Below are positions 1 through 6,464 of a stretch of DNA of 10,550 bases, one piece after another. How positions within the stretch are numbered: position 1 is the stretch's first letter; every line of letters begins with the position of its first letter. A program made the translations under genes and the position numbers. The stretch lies in assembly GCA_023424865.1 (NCBI GenBank), contig JAFADM010000434.1:1-10550 (forward strand), read 5' to 3'. This DNA is from Bacillota bacterium. GTDB lineage: Bacteria; Bacillota_A; Clostridia; DSM-8532. Under the pieces are notes generated by a model. The model saw only the letters and a program-made list of their open reading frames with translations. It did not search any database and was not told the origin of the DNA.

Positions 1-2400
1 GAAGCCTGCGAGGAAATTGCTCTCAAATATCTGGATGTTCAAAGGGAAGCCTTTAAACGCCTGGGTGTTGTGGGTGACTGGGATCACCCTTATATTACTC
101 TGCAGCCCGAATTTGAGGCCAAGCAAATTGGTGTGTTCGGTGAAATGGCCAAGCACGGATGCATTTATAAGGGTATGCGTCCCGTTTATTGGTGCCCCTC
201 CTGTGAAACCGCCCTGGCTGAAGCAGAAATTGAATATGCCGAGGATCACTCCAATTCCATTTATGTCAAGTTCCCCATGAAGGATGACAAGGGCAAGCTT
301 AAGGGCCTTGTGGACTCTCTGGACAAGGTGTATGTGGTTATCTGGACCACCACCACCTGGACCCTCCCCGGCAACCTTGCGGTATGCTTAAACCCCGAAT
401 TCGTTTATACCCTGGCAAAGGTTGGCGAGGAGTACTATCTTGTAGCCAAGGATCTTGCTGAAACCGTTATGAAGTCCGCAGGCATTTCCGACTATACCCT
501 CACAGGTGAAATTCTTGGCAGCGAGCTTGAATACGCAGTGTGCCGCCACCCCTTCCTTGACAGGGACTCTCTGGTTATTGTAGGCGATCACGTTACGCTG
601 GATGCCGGTACTGGCTGCGTTCATACCGCTCCCGGACACGGTGCCGAGGACTTTGAGGTATGCAAGAAATACCCCGAGGTAGGCCTGGTGGTGCCTGTTG
701 ACGATAAGGGACACCTGACCGGTGAAGCCGGTCCTTATGAGGGACTTTACTACAAAGCGGCCAATAAGGCTATTTTAAAGGATCTGAAGGAGAGCGGCGC
801 GCTATTGGCTGAAGCGGTTATCGCCCACCAATACCCTCACTGCTGGCGCTGCAAGGATCCTATTATTTTCAGAGCCACGGAGCAATGGTTCATTTCCATT
901 GACAAGTTCCGTAAACAAGCCCTAGAAGCCATTAAGGATGTCCGCTGGATTCCCGGCTGGGGCGAGGACCGCATTACAAAGATGGTGGAGGACAGGGGAG
1001 ACTGGTGTATTTCCCGCCAGCGTATCTGGGGTATGCCTATTCCCATTTTCTACTGTAAAACCTGCGGCAAGGAAATCATTAATGACGAAACCATTGAGGC
1101 CATTCAAACCCTTTTTGCAAAGGAAGGCTCCAATGCATGGCATAAATATGAGGCTTCCCAGATTCTGCCCGCAGGTTATAAATGCACCTGCGGCGGTACG
1201 GAATTCCGCAAGGAAACGGATATTATGGACGTATGGTTCGATTCCGGCTCCTCCCATATTGCCGTAGCCGACGCCAACCCGGATCTGGGCTGGCCTGTGG
1301 ATATGTACCTTGAAGGCAGCGACCAGCACAGAGGCTGGTTCCAGTCCTCCCTTTTAACTTCCGTGGCCATTCGCGGAAAAGCGCCCTACAAGCAGGTGCT
1401 TACCCATGGCTATGTAGTGGACGGACAGGGCAAGAAAATGAGCAAATCCCTGGGCAACGGCATTGATCCCCTGGATATCTGCAAGCAGTACGGCGCGGAT
1501 ATTTTAAGGCTCTGGGTGGCTTCCAGCGATTATAAGGTGGATATCCGCATCTCCAACGATATCCTGAAGCAGCTTTCCGAAAGCTACCGGAAAATCCGCA
1601 ATACGGCCCGGTTCATCCTCGGAAATATTGAGGACTTTGATCCCAAGGCTCACTCGGTTAACTACGAGGAGCTGGACGAGCTGGACAAGTGGGCTCTTCT
1701 CAAGCTGAACCAACTGGTTGAAAAAATTGAGAAGGCTTACTCCGAATATGATTTCCACGTTATGCTTCATTCCATTCACCATTTCTGCGTAGTGGACATG
1801 AGCAATTTCTATCTGGATGTTACCAAGGACAGAATGTATGTTTCGGGCACCGGGAGCAAAGCCCGCCGGGCGGGGCAGACCGCCATGTATATCATTCTGG
1901 ATACCCTTACCAGGCTTCTCACACCGGTTCTTTGCTTTACCAGCGAGGAGATCTGGAAGTACCTTCCTCATAGGGAAGCGGACAATGAGGAAAGCGTTAT
2001 GCTCAACGATTGGCCGGAAGTAAAGCCCGAATATGCCAATGCTGCCCTTGAAGAGAAATGGGATAAGGTTCTTGAGGTTCGGGAGCCTGTACTCAAGGCT
2101 CTGGAGGAAGCCCGCAACAAAAAGCTCATCGGCCAGTCCCTTCAGGCCAAGGTGGTATTGAAGGCCCAGGGAGCTCTTTACGACTTCCTGAAAGCTGTTG
2201 AAGAGGTGCTTCCTACCGTGTTCATTACCTCCCAGGTGGTTCTGGAGAAGAAGGACAGCGGCGCTCTTGAGGCGGAGGTACTGGTAGCCGAAGGCGACAA
2301 GTGCGAACGTTGCTGGACCTACTCCGATACCGTAGGCAAAACCGAGGAGCATCCTACCCTGTGCAAGCGGTGCAGCTCGGTTTTAGGCAGTGCTCACTAA
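1..2400 (+). CDS. ileS: Isoleucyl-tRNA synthetase, 5'-truncated by the window edge
   Basis: Charges tRNA-Ile with isoleucine in the cytoplasm (class I aminoacyl-tRNA synthetase). The frame is open from base 1, so the GTG at 70 is an internal valine and not a start; about 799 codons are present, and roughly 130 N-terminal residues with the HIGH signature lie outside. Visible in order (codons counted from base 1): the CP1 editing domain with TTTTWTLPGN and HTAPGHGAEDF (around codons 208-218, D217 being the likely editing aspartate), the WCISRQRIWGMPIP block, DVWFDSGSSH, the KMSKS loop (codons 479-483, followed by LGN), the anticodon-binding helical domain, and a C-terminal zinc finger with CxxC pairs at 768/771 and 788/791. 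The C-terminal zinc finger fits the common bacterial IleRS form. The gene ends TAA and is followed by a strong terminator. The family call is secure. Confidence 0.97.
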   Translation, partial: EACEEIALKYLDVQREAFKRLGVVGDWDHPYITLQPEFEAKQIGVFGEMAKHGCIYKGMRPVYWCPSCETALAEAEIEYAEDHSNSIYVKFPMKDDKGKLKGLVDSLDKVYVVIWTTTTWTLPGNLAVCLNPEFVYTLAKVGEEYYLVAKDLAETVMKSAGISDYTLTGEILGSELEYAVCRHPFLDRDSLVIVGDHVTLDAGTGCVHTAPGHGAEDFEVCKKYPEVGLVVPVDDKGHLTGEAGPYEGLYYKAANKAILKDLKESGALLAEAVIAHQYPHCWRCKDPIIFRATEQWFISIDKFRKQALEAIKDVRWIPGWGEDRITKMVEDRGDWCISRQRIWGMPIPIFYCKTCGKEIINDETIEAIQTLFAKEGSNAWHKYEASQILPAGYKCTCGGTEFRKETDIMDVWFDSGSSHIAVADANPDLGWPVDMYLEGSDQHRGWFQSSLLTSVAIRGKAPYKQVLTHGYVVDGQGKKMSKSLGNGIDPLDICKQYGADILRLWVASSDYKVDIRISNDILKQLSESYRKIRNTARFILGNIEDFDPKAHSVNYEELDELDKWALLKLNQLVEKIEKAYSEYDFHVMLHSIHHFCVVDMSNFYLDVTKDRMYVSGTGSKARRAGQTAMYIILDTLTRLLTPVLCFTSEEIWKYLPHREADNEESVMLNDWPEVKPEYANAALEEKWDKVLEVREPVLKALEEARNKKLIGQSLQAKVVLKAQGALYDFLKAVEEVLPTVFITSQVVLEKKDSGALEAEVLVAEGDKCERCWTYSDTVGKTEEHPTLCKRCSSVLGSAH

Positions 2401-2456
2401 TACCATGTGAGCAGTAAAACACATCGAAGAACACAGGAATAGATTAAAGATACTAT

Positions 2457-2511
2457 GACTAAATAAAGGCCCTGCTTTCATCTTTGGTGAAAGCAGGGCC
2501 TTTATTTAGTC
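2457..2511. terminator. Bidirectional rho-independent terminator between ileS and the M56 gene
   Basis: A perfect 24-bp inverted repeat (2457-2480 with 2488-2511) encloses a 7-nt loop, TCTTTGG. The core is GGCCCTGCTTTCA pairing with TGAAAGCAGGGCC. The flanks are A-rich on the left and T-rich on the right (TTTATTTA), so the hairpin plus U-tract can be read on either strand. It sits 57 bases after the ileS stop and 94 bases beyond the stop of the convergent M56 gene, as expected for a shared terminator. Confidence 0.92.
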
Positions 2512-2515
2512 GCGC

Positions 2516-2543
2516 CCGGCATGCGGGGAGCGCAGAGTGCCGG
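2516..2543. repeat. GC-rich bulged hairpin, function unknown
   Basis: CCGGCATGCG (2516-2525) can pair with CGCA (2531-2534) and TGCCGG (2538-2543), leaving a 5-nt loop and a 3-nt GAG bulge. No T-run follows on either strand, so it does not resemble an intrinsic terminator. It directly follows the ileS terminator and could be a dispersed palindromic repeat, but only one copy was noticed here. Confidence 0.45.
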
Positions 2544-2604
2544 AGCTTGGGAAGGTAGAAAAAGAGACGGCTATATTTGGATCAACAAAATCTAAGCACA
2601 GCAC

Positions 2605-4305
2605 TTATTTTACAACCTCAATACCGGTTAATTCACCCTCTCCATTGGCATTGAGTTTGGTATAATCCCGAACTGCCTTTATCCGAACATCACCCTTGTC
2701 ATCAAGATTACTCCATTGACGTATGCTTCCCTTGAATTTTCCGCTTTCCAACGCTTCACCATTTGATGATAGAACGTCAAGAAATGTCCGTACGAGCTTC
2801 CCGTTATAGTATAAGTAGTCTTTCTCCTTGTCGTACGTCAGACCAAAAGGCGCATACACGGAATATAATTCTGCTAATTCATCCGGTGTCATCATGCCTT
2901 CTGAACTATACGCAACTGGTACGGAGCTATCCTGTGTGGAAGATGTGTTGTTAGTGACATCGGCCGGGTCATTCCCTGTTATGGCTTCCTGTTGGACCGG
3001 ATTCAAAAGAGCGCTCACATCTCTGAATTCAAAATCTTTCCGGCTGCTTTGCTTTAGCCCCATCAGTTTTCCGGCCGGGTCAATCGAACCGTCTGAATTT
3101 TTAATTGGCGTTGCCCTTACTGCGTGGACATCGACTGTTCCGGCCTTATCGAAAAAATAAATTCCTGCTTGAGTTCCATCTTCTAATGGATAAAAATCTT
3201 CAAAGTACCGAACAAGCATACCGTTATAGGTAAGGGCATTTGTCTGAACATTATAAGCAAGCCCATACTCTTTGTACTCTGTAAAATCTGTGCTTGAGTT
3301 TTCTATGCCGCTACCAGCGCTTGCTATCGGTGTGTTTATTGCGGCGGTATTTGTTGCATTGGTAGCAAACACTGTAATCGTGCCAGCCACCAAGACTAAG
3401 GCAGCTAATATCCCTACAGGAGAAGTCCTTTTAATCTTCATAATCGATACAATCCTTTCTTCAATAGCATTTTTACTAAAATTGTTTACGAGGGGCGTAA
3501 AGCGATTTTTCTTTTCCTCCAGTCCAATCAATGTCCGAGCATAGGCTGATTTAACGTTCCCCCCAAATGACCGCACAACGGCTTCGTCACATGACAGCTC
3601 TATATCTCTGTTGGACAGGACATACATCAGCCATACAAAGGGGTTAAACCAATGAATAAATAAGGCTGTTGCCATTACCAACTTCGTCAGCGTATCAAAC
3701 CGCCGGATATGCACAAGCTCATGAGCTAAGATATACTGTAACTGAGTTTCGTCTGTCCAGTCAGTTTGCTTAGGCAGAAGTATTACAGGGCGGAATATAC
3801 CATAGGTCAGAGGAGCAGAAATCCGATCCGATTGCCGTATTTGAACAACTCTCCGGATTAAATGTTCTTGCTGCCATAACCTCACAGCCTCATTGTCAAC
3901 CGGAAGTGCAGTCTTGTACTCCCTACGGCAACGCAGGTGTGTTACAAGGAGGAACAAGGCACAAACCACCAAGCCAACAAACCACATTACCGTGAAAGGA
4001 GATACGTTCGCATATGTCGCTTCTGGCAGGGTTGCGGTAATTTCGGTTATAGCTGTGCTGTTTTGTGCGGCAGGGAATGCGTTTATTAAAAAATCCGTTT
4101 TCGAAAATCTACTTGTCAGCGTATTTACAACAGAATAAATACTAAACCTGGATGATATTTCAAAAGGAACCAGCAGGCGGCACAATACCACACCCCATAA
4201 AACCAGAAAGGTTTGTTTCGGCAGCTTATGCAAAAGTAACGCACGGGTAATTACGATAACCAGAATAAGGGCAGAAGCCGAAAAACTCATGTCTAGCAAG
4301 CTCAT
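2605..4305 (-). CDS. BlaR1-like M56 membrane metallopeptidase with a non-PBP repeat sensor domain
   Basis: Predicted membrane zinc protease of the BlaR1/MecR1 (M56) family, the partner that would inactivate the BlaI-type repressor encoded just upstream. Numbering from the ATG at 4305 (566 aa): hydrophobic segments near 5-26, 32-50, 105-123, 208-230 and 297-315; the zinc-protease motif HELVH at 195-199; and a downstream IELSCDEAV segment supplying the likely third ligand. After the last membrane segment the protein does not continue into a penicillin-binding/transpeptidase domain. It carries two related blocks, near 347-418 (GLAYNVQTNALTYNGMLVRYF) and 487-566 (GLTYDKEKDYLYYNGKLVRTF), joined by a Thr/Ser/Asn-rich linker. 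The sensed signal is therefore unknown and probably not a beta-lactam. Start choice: AAGGGGG on the minus strand (4318-4312) lies 6 nt before the ATG at 4305 but directly abuts an in-frame ATG at 4311, so the shorter form is preferred; the longer adds Met-Ala. Confidence 0.88.
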   Translation of the reverse strand: MSLLDMSFSASALILVIVITRALLLHKLPKQTFLVLWGVVLCRLLVPFEISSRFSIYSVVNTLTSRFSKTDFLINAFPAAQNSTAITEITATLPEATYANVSPFTVMWFVGLVVCALFLLVTHLRCRREYKTALPVDNEAVRLWQQEHLIRRVVQIRQSDRISAPLTYGIFRPVILLPKQTDWTDETQLQYILAHELVHIRRFDTLTKLVMATALFIHWFNPFVWLMYVLSNRDIELSCDEAVVRSFGGNVKSAYARTLIGLEEKKNRFTPLVNNFSKNAIEERIVSIMKIKRTSPVGILAALVLVAGTITVFATNATNTAAINTPIASAGSGIENSSTDFTEYKEYGLAYNVQTNALTYNGMLVRYFEDFYPLEDGTQAGIYFFDKAGTVDVHAVRATPIKNSDGSIDPAGKLMGLKQSSRKDFEFRDVSALLNPVQQEAITGNDPADVTNNTSSTQDSSVPVAYSSEGMMTPDELAELYSVYAPFGLTYDKEKDYLYYNGKLVRTFLDVLSSNGEALESGKFKGSIRQWSNLDDKGDVRIKAVRDYTKLNANGEGELTGIEVVK

Positions 4306-4311
4306 AGCCAT

Positions 4312-4318
4312 CCCCCTT
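4312..4318 (-). promoter_or_regulatory. Ribosome binding site deciding the M56 gene start
   Basis: Minus-strand AAGGGGG overlaps the stop codon of the repressor gene. It gives a 6-nt spacer to the ATG at 4305 and no spacer to the ATG at 4311. The overlap suggests translational coupling of the two genes. Confidence 0.6.
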
Positions 4319-4676
4319 ATTCCAGACTGTTGACAAGCCGCTTTAGCTTTTCAACTTCTTCCGGGGATAGGTGTCTGCTTCCTAAAATAGAAGCCACAAG
4401 CTGATCCGCGGCACCGTCGTACATTTTATTAATGAGTTCCGCTGTTTCAAATTCTCTTGCTTGTTCAATGGTGACAAGAGGATGGCACACGAAATTAGGT
4501 TCAATGCGTTCAATCGCCCCTTTGTCAATGCACCGTTTGATTAGTGTGTAAGTTGTAGTTTTGTTCCAACCAACCTGCTCTTTTAAATTTTCTGCTATCC
4601 GTTTAGCGGAGGTGTCTCCATTTTTCCAGAGAACATCCATTATCTTTAGTTCTGAATCAAATAACTTAATTTGCAT
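4317..4676 (-). CDS. BlaI/MecI/CopY-family transcriptional repressor
   Basis: A 119-residue cytoplasmic DNA-binding repressor, the normal size for the BlaI/MecI/CopY family. An N-terminal winged helix spans about residues 5-65 (FDSELKIMDVLWKNG, then GWNKTTTYTLIKRCIDKGAI as recognition helix and turn into the wing). A C-terminal helical segment (about 70-119) would form the dimer interface. In this family the dimer binds short dyads near its own promoter and is cleaved or released when the partner membrane protease is activated; here the partner gene follows within 5-11 nt, so the pair is one operon. The start is well supported by minus-strand AAAGGAG (4690-4684) with a 7-nt spacer. Two dyads upstream fit autoregulation. 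No beta-lactamase gene is present, so the name blaI is not assigned; other targets may lie elsewhere. Confidence 0.93.
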   Translation of the reverse strand: MQIKLFDSELKIMDVLWKNGDTSAKRIAENLKEQVGWNKTTTYTLIKRCIDKGAIERIEPNFVCHPLVTIEQAREFETAELINKMYDGAADQLVASILGSRHLSPEEVEKLKRLVNSLE

Positions 4677-4696
4677 AATTAAGCTCCTTTATAGCA

Positions 4697-4715
4697 TCAT
4701 TTTACTGCAGTAGAA
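4697..4715. promoter_or_regulatory. Putative BlaI-type operator, downstream copy (O1)
   Basis: TCATTTTACTGCAGTAGAA contains the perfect 10-bp palindrome TACTGCAGTA (4703-4712). Its TAC-N4-GTA layout matches the half-site spacing of known BlaI/MecI operators (TACA-N2-TGTA). It lies between the predicted -10 box and the repressor gene start. Confidence 0.65.
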
Positions 4716-4726
4716 TGGCTGCGATT

Positions 4727-4745
4727 TCATTTTACTCTGGTAGAA
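4727..4745. promoter_or_regulatory. Putative BlaI-type operator, upstream copy (O2)
   Basis: TCATTTTACTCTGGTAGAA repeats the sequence at 4697-4715 with three central changes, offset by exactly 30 bp (about three helical turns). The dyad is TAC-N4-GTA (4733-4742). It overlaps the predicted -10 box and part of the spacer, so a bound repressor would block RNA polymerase. Confidence 0.65.
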
Positions 4746-4757
4746 CAGATTTGTCTA
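4729..4757 (-). promoter_or_regulatory. Predicted sigma-70-type promoter of the repressor/M56 operon
   Basis: Reading the minus strand, TAGACA (4757-4752) and TAAAAT (4734-4729) are separated by 17 bp, the ideal spacing. The -10 box sits inside operator O2, and transcription would start just before operator O1. Confidence 0.6.
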
Positions 4758-4781
4758 TAGAGGATAATAAATTTTTTTGAA

Positions 4782-4809
4782 TTTCTTTTGGGGCTTTAAC
4801 CAAAAGAAA
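4782..4809. repeat. AT-rich inverted repeat in the divergent intergenic region
   Basis: TTTCTTTTGG (4782-4791) pairs perfectly with CCAAAAGAAA (4800-4809) around an 8-nt loop. It lies between the divergent repressor and glycosyltransferase genes. It could be a weak terminator or a protein-binding dyad; nothing in the sequence decides. Confidence 0.4.
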
Positions 4810-4844
4810 AATTCCCATCAGGCTTTTTTCCAAAAGGAAAGTAT

Positions 4845-4850
4845 TATAAT
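4845..4850 (+). promoter_or_regulatory. Possible -10 box for the GT8-TVP38-cls operon
   Basis: TATAAT is a perfect -10 consensus, 73 bp before the TTG start. The region 16-18 bp upstream (around GGCTTTTT, 4821-4828) has no good -35 match, so the promoter is weak or needs an activator. Confidence 0.4.
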
Positions 4851-4886
4851 AAGAAAGTAAAAATAAAACCTGACAAAACACAAAAA

Positions 4887-4902
4887 GGCCGAAGCTTCGG
4901 CC
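4887..4902. repeat. Perfect 16-bp palindrome in the glycosyltransferase leader
   Basis: GGCCGAAGCTTCGGCC is fully self-complementary and can fold as a 6-bp stem with a 4-nt loop. On the plus strand it comes a few bases before the Shine-Dalgarno region (GGGGGAAAGGG) of the TTG-started gene. On the minus strand it is followed by TTTTTGTGTTTT, resembling an intrinsic terminator against antisense or read-through transcription toward the BlaI-type promoter. Confidence 0.6.
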
Positions 4903-4923
4903 GGGGGAAAGGGTGTTATTTAA

Positions 4924-5763
4924 TTGAATATTCTTGTTACACTGGACGCCAATTACATACATCCCCTGAAGGTGATGCTGAAATCACTGTTTCTCCATAA
5001 TGAGAAGGCGCATTTTGACATTTACCTCATTCATTCGGGAATTGTAAAGGAAAAGCTGGAGGATTTAAGCGGCTATATCGCGAAGGACGATCATGAGCTT
5101 CACGATATAAAAATTCCGGAGGATGCTTTTGCCGGCGCTCCCGTTTTGCTTCATTACACCAAGGAGATGTATTACCGCCTTCTGGCCTTTAAGTACCTGC
5201 CTGAAAACCTGGATCGCATTTTATATCTGGATCCGGACATACTTGTTATCAACCCTGTTGAGTCCCTTTATAATATGGATTTGAAGGATAAGCTTTTTGG
5301 TGCGGCCTACCGCCGTATCACCACGATTAAGGAAATTAACAAGCTTCGCCTGATGGATTATGAAATAGAGGAATACTATAATTCCGGCGTGCTGATGATG
5401 AACCTTGAGAAGCAGAGGGAGCTTATAAAGGAAGAAGAGATTTTTGATTTTGTCGTGAAAAACCGGAGCAGGCTTATCCTTCCGGATCAGGATATTCTTA
5501 ACTCATTGTATGCCAGGAGTATAGGCAAGCTCAATGAGATTCATTATAATTTTGATACGCGTTATTATAAGTATTATCGTTTACTGAGCAAGAGCCGTAT
5601 AAATATGGACTATATCATGGCCAATACGGTGATTCTCCATTTTTGCGGTAAGAAGAAACCATGGCATGCCAATTACAGCGGAGAATTCCATGCCCTGTAT
5701 AAGCTGTATGAACGGCTGGCTGCTGCAGAAAAATCAAACAGGAGGAAGGCGGGATCCTTCTAA
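4924..5763 (+). CDS. Glycosyltransferase family 8 protein
   Basis: A 279-residue cytoplasmic, probably membrane-associated, retaining glycosyltransferase of family GT8 (LgtC/galactosyltransferase type), transferring a sugar from a UDP-sugar to an unknown acceptor. Visible motifs: N-terminal MNILVTLDANY nucleotide-binding strand; YRLLAFKYLPENLDRILYLD leading into the metal-binding DPD at 103-105; YYNSGVLMMNL at 151-161; LPDQDILN at 186-193; and HFCGKKKPWH at 239-248, where H239 is the usual third metal ligand. All catalytic landmarks are intact. The start is TTG: no ATG or GTG keeps the conserved N-terminus, and AAAGGG lies 10 nt upstream (4908-4913). The next gene begins 4 nt after the stop, followed by cardiolipin synthase, so a role in glycolipid or lipoteichoic-type envelope glycosylation is a reasonable inference. 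The real acceptor cannot be read from sequence. Confidence 0.9.
   Translation: MNILVTLDANYIHPLKVMLKSLFLHNEKAHFDIYLIHSGIVKEKLEDLSGYIAKDDHELHDIKIPEDAFAGAPVLLHYTKEMYYRLLAFKYLPENLDRILYLDPDILVINPVESLYNMDLKDKLFGAAYRRITTIKEINKLRLMDYEIEEYYNSGVLMMNLEKQRELIKEEEIFDFVVKNRSRLILPDQDILNSLYARSIGKLNEIHYNFDTRYYKYYRLLSKSRINMDYIMANTVILHFCGKKKPWHANYSGEFHALYKLYERLAAAEKSNRRKAGSF
5740..5760 (+). promoter_or_regulatory. Distant Shine-Dalgarno plus small hairpin before the TVP38 gene
   Basis: AGGAGG (5740-5745) lies 22 nt before the ATG at 5768, too far for normal initiation. A small hairpin (GAAGG 5745-5749, loop CGGGAT, CCTTC 5756-5760) between them would shorten the effective distance to about 7 nt. Coupling to translation of the preceding gene is the alternative. 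Confidence 0.35.
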
Positions 5764-5767
5764 AACG

Positions 5768-6445
5768 ATGAATAATAAAACAGCGAAAGCCATTCAGGGG
5801 ATTATTGTCCTCATACTGGCCGTCATTGCCGTTTTAAAATGGCCTGAACTGCGGCATCTTAAGGTAGAGGATATTCTTGGGCTCATGCCTGAATCCCCGT
5901 TTGTATCGGCGCTTATTCTACTGGGACTTTATTGCTTGAAGCCGGTTTTTATGTTTATGCCCCTGGCGTTGCTATACATGTGTGCGGGCATCCTTTTTAC
6001 ACCCTTCTGGGCACTTCTTCTGACCTGCTTTTTTTTGGCTGTGGAAACGAGCCTGAGTTACTTCATCGGAAGATACCTGGGAAGGGACCGCATTCATAAG
6101 CTTATCGACAAGAGCAAATATGCCAAAAGACTGGTGGAATTCAGCCAGAACAAGGGACTTGTAAGCTGTCTTGTTATCCGGTTTTCACCCGGGCCTCCGG
6201 TGGATGTTACCAGTATGCTTTTGGGAGCGGCAGGAATAAGGTACCGGGATTACCTGGCAGGTACGGTGCTGGGGCTTATTCCCGGAATGGTGCCCTTTGT
6301 GCTGATGGGAAAGGCCATTTCCAATCCGCTTTCACCGGAATTTCTTATACCTCTTGGCATCAGCGCCCTTTTGATGCTCCTGGCAACTCTTATTTATCGT
6401 CTCTACAGAAACAGAAAAAACAAAAAGGAAAAAACCGGATTATGA
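5768..6445 (+). CDS. TVP38/TMEM64 (VTT/DedA-like) integral membrane protein
   Basis: A 225-residue polytopic membrane protein of the VTT/SNARE-associated superfamily, TVP38/TMEM64 branch. Relatives are linked to lipid scrambling or flipping and membrane homeostasis, but the substrate here is not known. Hydrophobic segments lie near residues 9-24, 45-56, 58-88, 88-100, 150-180 and 192-210, with a basic C-terminal tail (RLYRNRKNKKEK). Family signatures: VETSLSYFIGRYLGRD at 92-107 (the F-x-GRxxG block) and VIRFSPGPPVDVTSMLLGAAG at 136-156, followed by IRYRDYLAGTVLGLIPG. The ATG at 5768 is chosen because the frame further upstream overlaps the glycosyltransferase gene without conserved sequence; the intergenic gap is then 4 nt. 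Its place between a glycosyltransferase and cardiolipin synthase fits a membrane-lipid role. The family call is firm, the activity unproven. Confidence 0.88.
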   Translation: MNNKTAKAIQGIIVLILAVIAVLKWPELRHLKVEDILGLMPESPFVSALILLGLYCLKPVFMFMPLALLYMCAGILFTPFWALLLTCFFLAVETSLSYFIGRYLGRDRIHKLIDKSKYAKRLVEFSQNKGLVSCLVIRFSPGPPVDVTSMLLGAAGIRYRDYLAGTVLGLIPGMVPFVLMGKAISNPLSPEFLIPLGISALLMLLATLIYRLYRNRKNKKEKTGL

Positions 6446-6464
6446 CATGTATGGGGGAGATTAA

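Noticed and set aside
70..72. GTG as start of isoleucyl-tRNA synthetase
   Set aside because: The frame is open and homologous in sense upstream to base 1; the codon is an internal valine.
1504..2352. Long minus-strand open frame (282 codons) inside ileS
   Set aside because: Lies fully antisense to a conserved, motif-complete part of IleRS; its translation resembles no family and it has no recognisable ribosome binding site.
3272..3544. Plus-strand hydrophobic open frame within the M56 gene
   Set aside because: It is antisense to the last membrane helix region of the M56 protein; hydrophobicity is a by-product of that.
2605..4676. Naming the pair blaI-blaR1 as a beta-lactam resistance operon
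   Set aside because: No beta-lactamase gene or penicillin-binding sensor domain is present, so only family-level names are justified.
4732..4962. Small minus-strand open frame across the divergent promoter region
   Set aside because: Covers the operator/promoter region and the start of the glycosyltransferase; composition looks non-coding and no ribosome binding site is evident.
5666..5767. Longer start for the TVP38-family gene inside the glycosyltransferase gene
   Set aside because: The added residues have no membrane-protein character and overlap the conserved end of the glycosyltransferase; the ATG at 5768 starts the typical N-terminus.
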